Below, piece by piece: positions 7,893 through 17,414 of a stretch of 51,628 bases of DNA. The notes beneath the pieces were generated by a model. The model did no database searches. It was not told the DNA's origin and was given only the letters and a program-made list of their open reading frames with translations. Position 1 is the first letter of the stretch, and each line of letters starts with the position of its first letter. The DNA is from Candidatus Kuenenia stuttgartensis. GTDB taxonomy: Bacteria; Planctomycetota; UBA11346. The position numbers and the translations under genes are program-made. The stretch spans positions 1 to 51,628 of the forward strand of contig CAMCMZ010000020.1 of assembly GCA_945876185.1 (NCBI GenBank), read 5' to 3'.

Positions 7893-9716
7893 TCAGGTCA
7901 TTGCCAGCAGGGTCTGGTAGCGGGACTGGGCGTCCCAGGTGTTTCCGGCGCTGGCCCAGTCGCAGAGTCCGAGGGTGGTACCATCGGCCACGGTCACTGA
8001 TCCGGCCCAGCCCAGGCCTGCCGGGGCGACGGCAAGTGATGGGCGCAGGGCAAGCCGATCGAGTTCCTTCCTGGGGATGACCAGGGGCAGCCGGGGAAGA
8101 CCGTTCGGATTCAAGCGGTGGTCCGCAGCCAGCAGCACCGGTCCGACGAGGATGCCGCCGGCCGCGAGCGGCCCCGGCATCGCCTCGATCCGGGCCGTGA
8201 GGGGAAGCTCAAGCCGGATCTCATCCCCGGGGGACCAGATCCGCTCTTCAGACCACCAGCCCGAAGGGGCCGCTGCCGGAGTGCTCTCGCCGTTGCTTCC
8301 GCCCCCGCCCCCGCCCCCGCCAACAGCCACCGTGGCCCCGCTCGCCCAGGCGGGAATGCGCAGCGAAAGACGGAAACGCACCGGGCGGCCCGGGTCGAGC
8401 CGGATCAGGACGGTGCCGTTTTCCGGCAATCGGGTGGTGATCGCGATCCGGCACGAGGTTCCGTCCGGCAGTTGCACCCGCCAGCGTCCAGGCAGGTGCA
8501 GGACCACGTTGGGGCCTTCACGGCCTTCCATCACCGCCCAGCTGGGCACGGCGCAGAGCGCGCGCGGACCATTCACCACGCAGCAGTTCTGCGACATGTC
8601 GACCTGGGTCATCGGCCGGGGATCGCGCTCGCCGGTCAGCGGCGCGTGGCGGGTCCACCAGCCGCCATCCGGGCGCTGCGCCCCGGCGAGGGCATTCCAG
8701 ACCGTCCGCTCCAACCGATGGCCCCAGATCGGGTCGCCGGTCAGGCGGAGGAGTTGGACGCAGAGTTTGGCCCAGGTCACCGCGGTGCAGGTCTCCTGGA
8801 ATTGCAGCAAGGGCCGCTGCTGATCGTGGGCGCATCCGCCCCAGCATTCGTGTTCGCTACCCGAACCGGTTACCGCGATCTCGTCCCGAACGATGGCCTC
8901 GCTCAGGTTGAGGGCGGCGCGCAGCATGCGCGGATCACCGGTCTCGCGATGAAGTTCGCACAGTCCCTCGATGCACGACAGCATCTCATAGGCCTTGGCT
9001 CCGTTGCCCCATTCAAACCAATTTTCCCACCAGATGGCTGCTGGTACGGGTTTGAGCCGGTCGGGTCGGCGGCCAGGATCTTCGGCCCAGCCGAGCAGAT
9101 CCGGCCCTTCAGGCTTCGCCCATTCCTCGGTTATCCGTTGCGCCAGGGCGAGGATGCGGGCCTCGCCCGTCACCCGATGCAGCAAGCAGAGCGGTTCCAG
9201 GATCGAGGTCGCCGGCAGGCCCCGGAACAGGCCGCTGCGCAGCAACCCTGGGGCAAAGGCGTCAAGTTGCGTCGCCAGATGGTCGGCGACCCCGAGTGCT
9301 GCCCGGATCGCCCGGCGGTCGCCGCTGGCCTGGTGCCATGCCAGCAATCCCAGCAGGACGTATTTCCTGCCCCACACTTCCCAGTTGTTGCCCAGGGCCG
9401 CGTTGGCGTGGGTCGTGATGCTGCCGTCGGCGGCCTGAGTGGCCAGCAAACCATCGACGGCGCGCGCGATCCGATCGGCCAGGACGGGGTTTTCTCCTGC
9501 CTGCCAGGCGGTGATGGCCCCGGTGATCCACTTGCCCCAGAATTCGGCTTGCCAGGTGTGACCAGCTTCGCCGCGGGTGCGGAATGGATGGAGCAGCTCC
9601 TCGATGTCGACCGTTGCCAACTGGTGGACAGCGCAGTTGCGGATGCGGCTTGCGAAGGAACCTTCGCAGCGGGCGTCGGCCGGGTGGAGGGGGCTGAGGT
9701 GGTCGCGGGGGTGCAT
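7893..9716 (-). CDS. Glycoside hydrolase family 127 protein (beta-L-arabinofuranosidase-like, DUF1680)
   Basis: GH127 enzymes remove terminal beta-L-arabinofuranose from plant glycans. The product is 607 residues with an (alpha/alpha)6-type body rich in Trp and a beta-rich C-terminal part. The family's zinc-thiolate catalytic set is visible: QETC with Glu308 and Cys310, and QNCC with Cys378 and Cys379. No signal peptide is seen, so it is probably cytoplasmic. A run of eight glycines plus Ser near residue 470 is encoded by a CCCCCG-type microsatellite at 8301-8321 and forms a flexible loop. The gene diverges from an AraC regulator 65 bases away, which probably controls it. The ATG at 9716 is chosen because it gives a full N-terminus. 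Exact substrate specificity cannot be told from sequence. Confidence 0.88.
   Translation of the reverse strand: MHPRDHLSPLHPADARCEGSFASRIRNCAVHQLATVDIEELLHPFRTRGEAGHTWQAEFWGKWITGAITAWQAGENPVLADRIARAVDGLLATQAADGSITTHANAALGNNWEVWGRKYVLLGLLAWHQASGDRRAIRAALGVADHLATQLDAFAPGLLRSGLFRGLPATSILEPLCLLHRVTGEARILALAQRITEEWAKPEGPDLLGWAEDPGRRPDRLKPVPAAIWWENWFEWGNGAKAYEMLSCIEGLCELHRETGDPRMLRAALNLSEAIVRDEIAVTGSGSEHECWGGCAHDQQRPLLQFQETCTAVTWAKLCVQLLRLTGDPIWGHRLERTVWNALAGAQRPDGGWWTRHAPLTGERDPRPMTQVDMSQNCCVVNGPRALCAVPSWAVMEGREGPNVVLHLPGRWRVQLPDGTSCRIAITTRLPENGTVLIRLDPGRPVRFRLSLRIPAWASGATVAVGGGGGGGGSNGESTPAAAPSGWWSEERIWSPGDEIRLELPLTARIEAMPGPLAAGGILVGPVLLAADHRLNPNGLPRLPLVIPRKELDRLALRPSLAVAPAGLGWAGSVTVADGTTLGLCDWASAGNTWDAQSRYQTLLAMT
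8301..8321. repeat. CCCCCG microsatellite in the GH127 gene
   Basis: Three and a half copies of a six-base unit GCCCCC encode a poly-glycine run on minus. Six-base units change protein length without shifting frame. Confidence 0.8.
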
Positions 9717-9781
9717 GGTCCCACCCTATCTGCCCGCCGGACCCGGCTCGACCGGGCCGTGATCCGGACTACCGTGGCGTG

Positions 9782-10582
9782 ATGCTGCCTGATCTGCGCT
9801 GGAGCGACTTCACCCCCTGTGCGCCGGGGCTTGCCGTGCGACCGTTCTTCGTCCCCGCCGGCTGGCGTTTTCCGGTCCATCGCCACGATTTCGCCGAGAT
9901 CCAGATCCTGATTTCCGGGCGGATGGACATCGACGCGACGAGCCTCGTCGCTGGCGGGGTTCAATTGCTGCTGCCCGGCCAGGCTCACGCCCAGCTCGCC
10001 CAGGCGACCTGCCGCGGCTGGGTGGTGCTGATTGAAGCCAAGGTGTTTGCCGAACTGGCATCCCGCCATGGGGACGACCGCGCCTGGCCATTTCGGGCCG
10101 AAGCACCCGTGCACGGACGGTTGGGGCCAGGGGATCAGGTCATGCTCACCCGCCGGTTGGGCGAGCTGTACCTGGGCGGCGGTTCCATCGCTCGGGACGC
10201 GTTGTTGCTGTCACTCGCCTGGGCCATGGCACCCAGCCAGGTCCTCGGCCACGAAGGTCCCCCCTGGCTGAGTGAAGCCATCGAAGCCTTTGCCGAAGGC
10301 GATCGTCTCGACGAAGGCGTGGCCGGCCTGGTGTCGCTGTGCGGCCGCAGCCGCGAGCACGTCAGCCGGGTGTTGCGCAGTAGCTGCGGCACCGATGTCC
10401 GCAGCCTGGTACGCGAAGTGCGACTGCGCTTGGCCGAGCGCCGCATCTGGGCCGGAGAACCCGTGGTCGCGGTGGCCGCCGACTGCGGTTTCCGCAGCCA
10501 CACCCACTTCGTCGCAGCCTTCCGCCGACGGTTCGGCTGCGCCCCAGGACAGTTGCGCGGCCTCGCACGCGGCGACGCGTGA
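9782..10582 (+). CDS. AraC family transcriptional regulator
   Basis: The product is about 266 residues. The N-terminal half is a cupin-like sensor domain with HRHDFAEIQILISGRM and a PGQAHAQLAQ segment, as in sugar-responsive AraC proteins. The C-terminal 100 residues hold two helix-turn-helix motifs: GLVSLCGRSREHVSRVLRSS, and the family signature AVAADCGFRSHTHFVAAFRRRFG followed by PGQLRG. It is divergent from the GH127 gene, so it is probably the local activator or repressor of that enzyme. GTG at 9779 directly precedes ATG at 9782; no Shine-Dalgarno separates them. Confidence 0.9.
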   Translation: MLPDLRWSDFTPCAPGLAVRPFFVPAGWRFPVHRHDFAEIQILISGRMDIDATSLVAGGVQLLLPGQAHAQLAQATCRGWVVLIEAKVFAELASRHGDDRAWPFRAEAPVHGRLGPGDQVMLTRRLGELYLGGGSIARDALLLSLAWAMAPSQVLGHEGPPWLSEAIEAFAEGDRLDEGVAGLVSLCGRSREHVSRVLRSSCGTDVRSLVREVRLRLAERRIWAGEPVVAVAADCGFRSHTHFVAAFRRRFGCAPGQLRGLARGDA

Positions 10583-10821
10583 ACGGTACCCAGCCGGAGG
10601 ACATCATGTCGGTGCACCAAATCAGCCTTGGTGTACGCAGCGAAGCGGCCCAAGGGCCGAACAACTGGCCGTATCCTAAGACGGCCAACCACTTCGTGCC
10701 TGTCGTAGGTGCTTAACTAACTAACCTTGGTTGCGCCTATCTAGAGGTACCCAAGCCCAGACCAGAGCCGGGTTTGGGCGCGCCGATCTGAGCAACTACA
10801 GACCTGAATCGGTCGATCGGT
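10583..10821. other. Gene-free stretch between the AraC gene and rplQ
   Basis: These 239 bases lie between convergent genes. A palindrome at about 10803-10824 (CTGAATCG / CGGTTCAG around GTCGAT) abuts the rplQ stop, and a looser hairpin (CCCAAGCCC / GGGTTTGGG) lies near 10750-10780. Either could end the ribosomal transcript, but neither is followed by a T-run on minus, so I do not call a terminator. Confidence 0.4.
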
Positions 10822-11196
10822 TCAGACGAGCTGGAGGATCGCCTTCGGGGAGCGGTCTCCCAGGCGGAAGCCGGCCTTGTAGATGCGGGTGTAGCCGCCC
10901 TGGCGGTCTTTGTACTTCGGCGCGATGTCGTCGACGAGTTGCTGCACAATGCGCGGGTCGCCGATCTCGCTCAGGGCGAGGCGGGTGTAGTGCAACTTGC
11001 TCGCTGCATCGCCAGCCAAGACCGCTTTCTTGCCGATGGTGATGCAACGCTCGCCGAAGCGGCGGGCTTCCTTCGCCTTGGGCAGGGTGGTGGTGATGCT
11101 GCCGTGCTCGATCAGGCCACGTACCAGGTTGCGCAGCATGGCGCGGCGGTGCTTGGTGGTGACATTCAGCTTGCGATGGTCGTTGAGATGGCGCAT
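10822..11196 (-). CDS. rplQ: Ribosomal protein L17
   Basis: Large-subunit protein near the exit tunnel. The product is 124 residues and begins with the classic MRHLNDHRKLNVTTKHRRAM segment, followed by LVRGLIEHGSITTTLPKAKE. It is the last gene of the ribosomal run, 65 bases after rpoA, as in the bacterial alpha operon. Confidence 0.97.
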   Translation of the reverse strand: MRHLNDHRKLNVTTKHRRAMLRNLVRGLIEHGSITTTLPKAKEARRFGERCITIGKKAVLAGDAASKLHYTRLALSEIGDPRIVQQLVDDIAPKYKDRQGGYTRIYKAGFRLGDRSPKAILQLV

Positions 11197-11261
11197 GGCG
11201 GTATCCTAGCCCAGGTGTTTCAGGTCAGTTCAGGAAATGATCAAACCGGCAAGGACCGGTT

Positions 11262-12260
11262 TCAGACCGGGGTCGCAGTCTTGTTCGCCAGGCGCATCCC
11301 GAACGAGAGGCCGCGGTCCGAGAGCTTCTTCTTGAGCTCCTTGGTCGCGATCTTGCCGAGGTTGCGGATCGCGGCGACTTCGGCCTCGTCCATCTGAACG
11401 AGGTCCGCGATCAACTTGATGTTGGCGGCGCGCAGGGCGTTTTCCGTGCGGACGCTGAGGTCGAGCAGGTTGATCTGCTTCGCCAGCATCGAAGTGCGTT
11501 CCGGGTCGCCTTCGACCTGAAGGTCGGCGGCGGTGCTGCCGTCGAGCTCGCGGCCGATCTCGAAGTACTTGACGAAGGGATTCAGGTGCTTGCGCAGGAT
11601 GTTCGAGGCCTCGACCAGCGCCAGTTCAGGCGTGATCGAACCATCGGTCGACACTTCGAGGTCGAGCGACTCGTAATCGGTGCGCTTGCCGAGACGGCAG
11701 GTGTTGACCAGGAACGAGACGCGGGTGACCGGCGAATAGATGCTGTCGATCGCGATGGTGCCCAGGGGTGAACCATCGATCTGCTGCGCCTCGGCGGGGA
11801 TGAAGCCACGGCCGCTGCCGACGTCCATCTCGAGGACGAAGCGGACGTCCTTAGTCAGGGTGGCGATGACCAGGTCAGGATTGATGATCTCGACATCCTG
11901 GTGCGGCGTGATGTCGCCGGCAGTGATGGGGCCCTTGGTGCCCTTTTCGAGGCGGATCACCACGTTCTCATCGCTGTGCAGGCGTAGGCGCAGGCGCTTG
12001 ATGTTGAGGATGATGTGGGTCACGTCCTCAAGCACGCCATTGAGCGAGGTGAACTCGTTGTTGGCACCCTGGAGGCGGATCGATCGCACAGAGGCGCCTT
12101 GGATCGAACTCAGCAGAACCCGGCGCAGGCCGTTGCCGACCGTCGTTGCGAAGCCGCGCTCGAACGGTTCGGCGTGGAATTTGGCATAGTTGGGGGCAGC
12201 GGTGCCCTCGTGCTTCTCAACCCGGGTGGGGAGCTCGAAACCGCGCCAGCGAATGCGCAT
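11262..12260 (-). CDS. rpoA: RNA polymerase alpha subunit
   Basis: The product is 332 residues. The N-terminal domain drives polymerase assembly (EPFERGFATTVGNGLRRVLL at about 32-51). The C-terminal domain binds UP elements and activators (LLDLSVRTENALRAANI, then IRNLGKIATKELKKKL). The N-terminus MRIRWRGFELPTRVEK resembles the form seen in planctomycetes and is the best taxonomic hint in the window. It lies 54 bases after rpsK; rpsD, which sits between these two genes in many bacteria, is absent here. Confidence 0.97.
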   Translation of the reverse strand: MRIRWRGFELPTRVEKHEGTAAPNYAKFHAEPFERGFATTVGNGLRRVLLSSIQGASVRSIRLQGANNEFTSLNGVLEDVTHIILNIKRLRLRLHSDENVVIRLEKGTKGPITAGDITPHQDVEIINPDLVIATLTKDVRFVLEMDVGSGRGFIPAEAQQIDGSPLGTIAIDSIYSPVTRVSFLVNTCRLGKRTDYESLDLEVSTDGSITPELALVEASNILRKHLNPFVKYFEIGRELDGSTAADLQVEGDPERTSMLAKQINLLDLSVRTENALRAANIKLIADLVQMDEAEVAAIRNLGKIATKELKKKLSDRGLSFGMRLANKTATPV

Positions 12261-12314
12261 GAGGTACTCCGATCAGTGAATGGTTCGTGGTGAAGAATCG
12301 TGGGGACGGTAAGA

Positions 12315-12692
12315 TCAGACGCGACGCTTTTTGCGCGGGCGGCAGCCGTTGTGCGGCAGCGGCGTCACGTCGAGGATCGCCTTGACCGCAATGCCAGCGG
12401 CGACCAGGGAGCGGATCGCGCTTTCGCGACCAGCACCAGGACCGCGGACACGGACTTCAGCCTCTTTGAGGCCGAGCTTGATCGCCTTTTCGGCGACGCG
12501 CTCCATCGCGAGCTGGGCCGCGAAGGGCGTCGACTTGCGGGAACCCTTGTAGCCGATCGAACCGGCCGATTCCCAGCACGCCACCTCGCCATTGGCGTCG
12601 GTGACCGTGATGATCGTGTTGTTGAAGGTCGAGTTGATATGGAAGACGCCGGCGCGGACGGTCTTCCGGATCTTCTTCTTGGTGTAGGCCAT
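12315..12692 (-). CDS. rpsK: Ribosomal protein S11
   Basis: Small-subunit platform protein, 125 residues, close to the usual length. It shows the family core [19 protein letters not shown] and the C-terminal [14 protein letters not shown], with [10 protein letters not shown] nearly invariant in bacteria. It lies 14 bases after rpsM. Confidence 0.97.
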   Translation of the reverse strand: MAYTKKKIRKTVRAGVFHINSTFNNTIITVTDANGEVACWESAGSIGYKGSRKSTPFAAQLAMERVAEKAIKLGLKEAEVRVRGPGAGRESAIRSLVAAGIAVKAILDVTPLPHNGCRPRKKRRV

Positions 12693-12706
12693 GGTTTTTC
12701 CTCAGT

Positions 12707-13084
12707 TCACTTGCGCAGGATCTTCTTGTTAGCGACTGTCTTCTTCTTGCCCTTGCGGGTGCGGGAGTTGGTCCGGGTCCGCTGGCCGCGCACCGGGAGG
12801 TTGCGGTTGTGGCGATAGCCCTTGTAGCAGCCGATCTCTTTGAACCGGGCGATGTTCGCCTGGATCTCACGGCGCAGGTTGCCTTCGATGACAAAGTTGC
12901 CTTCGATGTAGGTCGCGATGCGGCCCAACTCTTCTTCGGTGAGCTGGTAGGCCCTCCGGTGGACATCGATACCGGTGGCGGCGCAGATCTGCTGCCCGCG
13001 CTTCAGGCCGATGCCATACAGGCCCGAGAGGGAGTACGGGACCTTCTTGTTGTTCGGAATATCGACACCGAGGATACGGGGCAT
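12707..13084 (-). CDS. rpsM: Ribosomal protein S13
   Basis: Small-subunit head protein contacting the large subunit and the P-site tRNA. It has 125 residues, starting MPRILGVDIPNNKKVPYSL and ending in the basic tail RGQRTRTNSRTRKGKKKTVA. It lies 28 bases after rpmJ, the usual order. Confidence 0.97.
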   Translation of the reverse strand: MPRILGVDIPNNKKVPYSLSGLYGIGLKRGQQICAATGIDVHRRAYQLTEEELGRIATYIEGNFVIEGNLRREIQANIARFKEIGCYKGYRHNRNLPVRGQRTRTNSRTRKGKKKTVANKKILRK

Positions 13085-13112
13085 TGCGTTGGCCTTTCGC
13101 GGTTGAAGAAAA

Positions 13113-13226
13113 TCAGCCCTGGCGCTGCTTGTGATTGGGGTCGGAACAGACGATGCGGACCCGCCCTTTACGACGGACGATCTTGCAGTTCTCGCAACGG
13201 CGACGGACGGATGGGCGCACCTTCAT
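13113..13226 (-). CDS. rpmJ: Ribosomal protein L36
   Basis: A 37-residue protein found by translating the gap between rpsM and infA: it starts [17 protein letters not shown] and ends in [10 protein letters not shown]. It is the zinc-binding form, with ligands Cys11, Cys14, Cys27 and His32 all present. It lies 20 bases after infA and 28 before rpsM, matching the standard infA-rpmJ-rpsM order. Confidence 0.96.
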   Translation of the reverse strand: MKVRPSVRRRCENCKIVRRKGRVRIVCSDPNHKQRQG

Positions 13227-13246
13227 GGGAATTCCTTAATTATGCT

Positions 13247-13477
13247 TCAGGCTTCGCGGTAGATGATGCGACCGCGGCTGAGATCGTAGGGGGACATCTC
13301 AATGGTGACTTTGTCACCGGGGAGGATGCGGATGTAGTTCTGCCGGATCTTACCGGAGATGTGTGCCAGCACGACGTGCTGCGCTCCACCTGGCATGGCG
13401 ACGGCCACCCGGAAACGCGCATTGGGGAGGCTTTCGCGCACGATCCCCTCAAGCCGGATAGCGTCTTCCTTGGGCAT
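13247..13477 (-). CDS. infA: Translation initiation factor IF-1
   Basis: The product is 76 residues, a single OB-fold that binds the 30S A site during initiation. It starts [20 protein letters not shown] and carries [19 protein letters not shown] and [14 protein letters not shown], both diagnostic. Its ATG overlaps the secY stop by one base (TGATG), so translation is probably coupled. The adk and map genes that often sit between secY and infA are missing. Confidence 0.97.
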   Translation of the reverse strand: MPKEDAIRLEGIVRESLPNARFRVAVAMPGGAQHVVLAHISGKIRQNYIRILPGDKVTIEMSPYDLSRGRIIYREA

Positions 13478-14814
13478 CAGAACCTCTTCGCCCCGGATGG
13501 TCCGCCCTTGCCGTCAGCACCCATGCCACGGTACTGGTGTGCGAGGAAGAACGAACCGACCTTCTGCATCACATCGAGAGCGACACCCACGATGATCAGC
13601 AAACCGGTGCCACCGATGAGCAGGTTCGCACCGCGCATGTTCATGCTGTTGCCAGCGACCTCAGGCAGGATGGCGATCAAGGCCAGGAAGATGGCGCCGA
13701 CGAAGGTGATGCGCGCCAAGATGCTCTGGAGGTGATCCACGGTGTTCTTGCCCGGCCGGATGCCGCGCACGAAGAAACCCGCCTGCTTGAAGTGGTTCGA
13801 CATGTCGTGCAGATCAAAGGTGATGCTGATGTAGAAGTAGGTGAAGAAGATGATGAGGCCGGCGAAGATGTAACGGTGGCCGACCGAACCGTAATCCAAC
13901 ACCTGGCCGATGCCCGTGCTCGCGATCGGGTCCCACTTGGCCAGCATACCGAGGCCGATCAGCACCGGCGAGGCGAAGATGACCGGAATGACGTTGGCCT
14001 GGTTGATCTTAAGAGGCAGGGTGGTCTGGGCCCCGCCAAACACCCGGTTGCCCTGAACCCGGCGCTGCTGTTCCAGGTTGATCCGGCGCACCGCCTGGAC
14101 CACCACCACGATGGCGGCGATGAGACAGAGACCTACCGCTGCGATGGTTAGGAACTTCGGCAGGTCGGTGCCAACCCCGGTGAAGGCGTTCGGGAAGTAG
14201 GCAAGGATGCCGATGGCGATGATGATGCTGACCCCGTTGCCGATGCCGTGCTTGGTGATCTGTTCGGCCAACCAGAGAATGACCATCGAACCGGTGGTGA
14301 TCACCAGCATGGCGGTGGCGATGAAAGCATATTTGTGTTCAATCGCCATGGGAACCAACGGAGGCGAGCCGGGAGGAACTTCGACGTGAGTCAAGGCCAG
14401 GGCGGCAATAAAGGACTGCACGAGACAGATGAGCAAGGTGGCATAGCGGGTGTACTGATTGATCCGGCGGCGGCCGCCTTCGCCTTCCTTCTGCATCGCT
14501 TTCAGCGCTGGAATGCTGAAGGTTAAAAGCTGAATGATAATGCTGGCACTGATGTATGGGGTGACGCCAAGACCAAATATCGATGAGTTCTGGATCGCGC
14601 CACCGCTGAACATGTCGAGCCAACGCACCACCATGTCGCCGACGCCGCCACTGTCCTTACCGGACTGGAGCAGGCTGCGCATCGCCTCGGCATCGACGCC
14701 AGGGATGACCACATGCGCGCCAAGACGGAACACCACCACTCCCAGGAGGAAGGTGATGAAGAACCGCCGGACGAGTTCCCGGACCGGGCTTTCAGTGAGA
14801 TCCTTGTCAGCCAT
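13477..14814 (-). CDS. secY: Preprotein translocase subunit SecY
   Basis: Channel-forming subunit of the SecYEG translocon in the inner membrane, 445 residues with ten hydrophobic segments. Diagnostic parts are the start of TM2 with its plug region ([32 protein letters not shown] near residue 65-95), the cytoplasmic basic loops such as [16 protein letters not shown], and [13 protein letters not shown]. It lies 18 bases after rplO as in the spc operon. Confidence 0.97.
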   Translation of the reverse strand: MADKDLTESPVRELVRRFFITFLLGVVVFRLGAHVVIPGVDAEAMRSLLQSGKDSGGVGDMVVRWLDMFSGGAIQNSSIFGLGVTPYISASIIIQLLTFSIPALKAMQKEGEGGRRRINQYTRYATLLICLVQSFIAALALTHVEVPPGSPPLVPMAIEHKYAFIATAMLVITTGSMVILWLAEQITKHGIGNGVSIIIAIGILAYFPNAFTGVGTDLPKFLTIAAVGLCLIAAIVVVVQAVRRINLEQQRRVQGNRVFGGAQTTLPLKINQANVIPVIFASPVLIGLGMLAKWDPIASTGIGQVLDYGSVGHRYIFAGLIIFFTYFYISITFDLHDMSNHFKQAGFFVRGIRPGKNTVDHLQSILARITFVGAIFLALIAILPEVAGNSMNMRGANLLIGGTGLLIIVGVALDVMQKVGSFFLAHQYRGMGADGKGGPSGAKRF

Positions 14815-14832
14815 CCGGGAGCAGCCTTCTGG

Positions 14833-15315
14833 TTACTTCGCCGCGACTTCGGCGCGGTCGAGTTCGACGAGGGAGCCGCCATCGGCTTCGATGGCCGTGC
14901 GCACGGAGGCGGAAGCGCGATGGACGCTCACGGCGATCTTGCGGCCGATCTTGATCTCGGCCTGTTCGCCGCGGCCGCTGACCAGCTTGACCGGAACGCC
15001 GGGCTTGATGAGGCCGGCGGCGACCAGCGCATCCAGGTTGATGTCCCCCGGGATAGCCGCGAGGACGCGGTGGAGCGGCAGGACCTGATAACGCGACGTG
15101 TGATTGAAGTTCGAGAACCCGCGTTTGGGCAGGCGCATGAACAGGGGCTTCTGACCGCCTTCGAACAGCGGACCGCTGTTCTTGCCGCCGGTGCGCGAGC
15201 CTTCGCCCTTGCTGCCGCGACCACCGGTCTTGCCGATACCGGAACCGAGGCCGCGACCGACGCGACGGCGTTTGGTGCGGGCGCTGTTGTTTTCTAGGAT
15301 GTCTTTGAGGCTCAC
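14833..15315 (-). CDS. rplO: Ribosomal protein L15
   Basis: Large-subunit assembly protein, 160 residues. The Gly/Arg-rich N-terminus (RTKRRRVGRGLGSGIGKTGG) and the FEGGQKPLFMRLPKRGF segment are diagnostic. It overlaps rpsE by four bases (ATGA). In many bacteria rpmD (L30) lies between these two genes; here there is no room for it. Confidence 0.96.
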   Translation of the reverse strand: MSLKDILENNSARTKRRRVGRGLGSGIGKTGGRGSKGEGSRTGGKNSGPLFEGGQKPLFMRLPKRGFSNFNHTSRYQVLPLHRVLAAIPGDINLDALVAAGLIKPGVPVKLVSGRGEQAEIKIGRKIAVSVHRASASVRTAIEADGGSLVELDRAEVAAK

Positions 15316-15902
15316 AGCTCGACTCCCCGCATCTGGAGGTACTGCTCACGGGTACGTAGCTGGGCCAACGCATCGATGGTGGCGCGGATCAGATTCACCG
15401 GGTTGTGATTGCCGTAGGCCTTGGTCAGGATGTCGTGCACGCCAGCTTTTTCGAGGACCGCGCGCACCGACTTGCCCGCGATGACGCCAGTTCCGGGCGC
15501 AGCGGGGATCAGGCGGACGCGGGCCGAACCAAAGCGTCCTTCGACGTCGTGCGGAATGGTGCCGTTGACGATCGGGTATGGCTTGACGTTCTTCTCGCCG
15601 TCGCGCACCGCCTTGTCGATCGAGCTGGCGACTTCCTTCGCCTTGCCCTTGCCGAAGCCGACCTTGCCCTTGCCGTCGCCGAGGACGATGAACGCCGCGA
15701 AGCTGAAGCGCTTGCCGCCCTTCACCACCTTGGCGCAGCGGTTGATCTTGACGACCTCCTCGCTGTAGAACTTGCTGCGGCTTTCGCGCTGGGCAGGACC
15801 ACCGGCACGTCGGTCGCGACCGCCTTGGCCGCCTTGGCCGGGCGCTCCGCCCTGACCCTTCTGGTCCTTGCCTCCAGCGGGAGGTCCCGGTTTTCTCGCC
15901 AT
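15312..15902 (-). CDS. rpsE: Ribosomal protein S5
   Basis: Small-subunit fidelity protein, about 196 residues. The first 40 residues are a Gly/Gln/Arg-rich extension (GGKDQKGQGGAPGQGG), followed by the double-stranded-RNA-binding domain (VVKINRCAKVVKGGKRFSF) and the C-terminal domain with AAPGTGVIAGKSVRAVLE. The frame is open to 15947; MARKPGPPA at 15902 is chosen because GAAGGG lies eight to twelve bases ahead. It overlaps rplO by ATGA. Confidence 0.95.
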   Translation of the reverse strand: MARKPGPPAGGKDQKGQGGAPGQGGQGGRDRRAGGPAQRESRSKFYSEEVVKINRCAKVVKGGKRFSFAAFIVLGDGKGKVGFGKGKAKEVASSIDKAVRDGEKNVKPYPIVNGTIPHDVEGRFGSARVRLIPAAPGTGVIAGKSVRAVLEKAGVHDILTKAYGNHNPVNLIRATIDALAQLRTREQYLQMRGVEL

Positions 15903-15972
15903 GTCGTGTGCCCTTCGTGCCCCGCAGACCGGAGAGGTCCGCATCAAGGGGGCGGAATGTTAGTTGAGACGA

Positions 15973-16335
15973 CTAGAATTGCAATCCCTTGGCACGCGCT
16001 GCATCAGCAAGCGCGGCCAAGCGGCCGCCGTAGGCGCGGCCATTGCGATCGAACACCACCTGGGTGATGCCGCCCGCGAGGGCCTTTTCGGCCAACGCAG
16101 CGCCAACGGCCTTGGCAGCCTCCATCGGCTTGAGATCCTTGACCTGGTCCCGCAGCCCTTCGGACACTGTGCTCACCGCGACCAGGGTCGAACCCTTGAG
16201 GTCGTCGATGATCTGGCCGTAGATGTGCTTCTCGCTGCGATAGACGCTCAGCCGGGGACGGCTGGATTCGCCGAAGACGTTTTTGCGTATGCGCCGCTTC
16301 TTGGTGGCAATCGCCTGCCGCTTGTCTTTGGCCAT
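15973..16335 (-). CDS. rplR: Ribosomal protein L18
   Basis: 5S rRNA-binding protein of 120 residues, with RPRLSVYRSEKHIYGQIIDD and the C-terminal FDRNGRAYGGRLAALADAAR. It lies 70 bases before rpsE and 65 after rplF; these are the widest gaps in the spc section. Confidence 0.96.
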   Translation of the reverse strand: MAKDKRQAIATKKRRIRKNVFGESSRPRLSVYRSEKHIYGQIIDDLKGSTLVAVSTVSEGLRDQVKDLKPMEAAKAVGAALAEKALAGGITQVVFDRNGRAYGGRLAALADAARAKGLQF

Positions 16336-16400
16336 GGTTGATCCTGCCTTCTATGGTCTGAATTGATGGGATGCTGAGCAGATTGCGGATCGAAACCGCA

Positions 16401-16958
16401 TCACTTCTTGGCTGCGCCGCCGGCCGCAGCCGACTTGCCGGCCTTCTTCCGCACGACCTCATCGGCGTAGCGGACGCCCTTGCCCTTGTAGGGTTCGGGC
16501 TTGCGCGCAGCACGGATGTTTGCCGCGACCTGGCCGACCAGGTGCTTGTCGATGCCGCTCACCTCGAGATGGGTCGGGTCGGTGGTCGTGACCTTGACCT
16601 GGTCCGGAATCTGGACCTCGATGATGTTGGCGAAGCCGACCGTCATCGCGAGCTTCTTGCCCTGGAGCACGGCCTTGTAGCCGACGCCGACGATCTCGAG
16701 CTTCTTGCTATAGCCCTTGGTCACGCCTTCGATCATGTTCTTGACCTGGGCGCGCACCGTGCCGTGCATGGCACGCTGGTGGCGCTCGTCGTTGGCGCGG
16801 GCGATGCTGACCTTGCCGGCCTCGACCTTGGCCGAGATGCCTTCGGTCAGCGGCAGGGTCAGGGTGCCCTTGGGCCCCTTGACGACGACGGCGCCCTTGT
16901 CGACGGTCAACTGGACCCCGGCGGGGATGTCGAGGGGGACTTTTCCGATGCGGCTCAT
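16401..16958 (-). CDS. rplF: Ribosomal protein L6
   Basis: Large-subunit protein near the factor-binding site, 185 residues with the two-fold repeated domain. It shows MSRIGKVPLDIPAGVQLTV at the start and the signature PEPYKGKGVRYADEVVRKK near the end. A short Lys/Ala tail (KSAAAGGAAKK) follows. Confidence 0.97.
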   Translation of the reverse strand: MSRIGKVPLDIPAGVQLTVDKGAVVVKGPKGTLTLPLTEGISAKVEAGKVSIARANDERHQRAMHGTVRAQVKNMIEGVTKGYSKKLEIVGVGYKAVLQGKKLAMTVGFANIIEVQIPDQVKVTTTDPTHLEVSGIDKHLVGQVAANIRAARKPEPYKGKGVRYADEVVRKKAGKSAAAGGAAKK

Positions 16959-16978
16959 GGGGTTTCCTTAGCTTCCGG

Positions 16979-17377
16979 TCACTTGACGACGCACAGCACT
17001 TCGCCGCCGAGCTTGCGCTGACGGCAGGCGCGGTCGGACAGGATGCCCTGCGAGGTGGAGACGATGGAGACGCCGAAGCCGCGGATGATCGGCTTCAGTT
17101 CCTTGCGGCCGGCGTAGAGACGGCGGCCAGGGGTGCTGACGCGGCTGATGTCGTGGATGACCGGTTCGCCGGTGTCGGCGTACTTGAGCACCACCTGAAG
17201 GGTCTTGGCCGGCTTGGTGTCGAGCACGTCGAGGCGCGCGAGGTAGCCTTCGTCCTTGAGGACCTGGGCGATTCCCTGCTTCACCTGCGACCAGGGCACG
17301 GAGACCGTAGCCTTGTTGGCGAGGACACCGTTGCGGATCACGGTCAACAAGTCGGCGATGGGATCAGTCTGGCTCAT
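16979..17377 (-). CDS. rpsH: Ribosomal protein S8
   Basis: 16S rRNA central-domain binder, 132 residues. It starts DPIADLLTVIRNGVLANKATV and ends with the conserved STSQGILSDRACRQRKLGGE segment. In E. coli S8 represses spc operon translation; whether that applies here cannot be told. Confidence 0.97.
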   Translation of the reverse strand: MSQTDPIADLLTVIRNGVLANKATVSVPWSQVKQGIAQVLKDEGYLARLDVLDTKPAKTLQVVLKYADTGEPVIHDISRVSTPGRRLYAGRKELKPIIRGFGVSIVSTSQGILSDRACRQRKLGGEVLCVVK

Positions 17378-17414
17378 AAGGTGTTCGTTTTCTTCTTTTC
17401 CAGGTTATCCGGGT

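Noticed and set aside
10745..10824. Rho-independent terminator after rplQ
   Set aside because: Inverted repeats are present but there is no T-run on minus.
15312..15316. rpmD (L30) between rpsE and rplO
   Set aside because: The two genes overlap by four bases, so no room exists.
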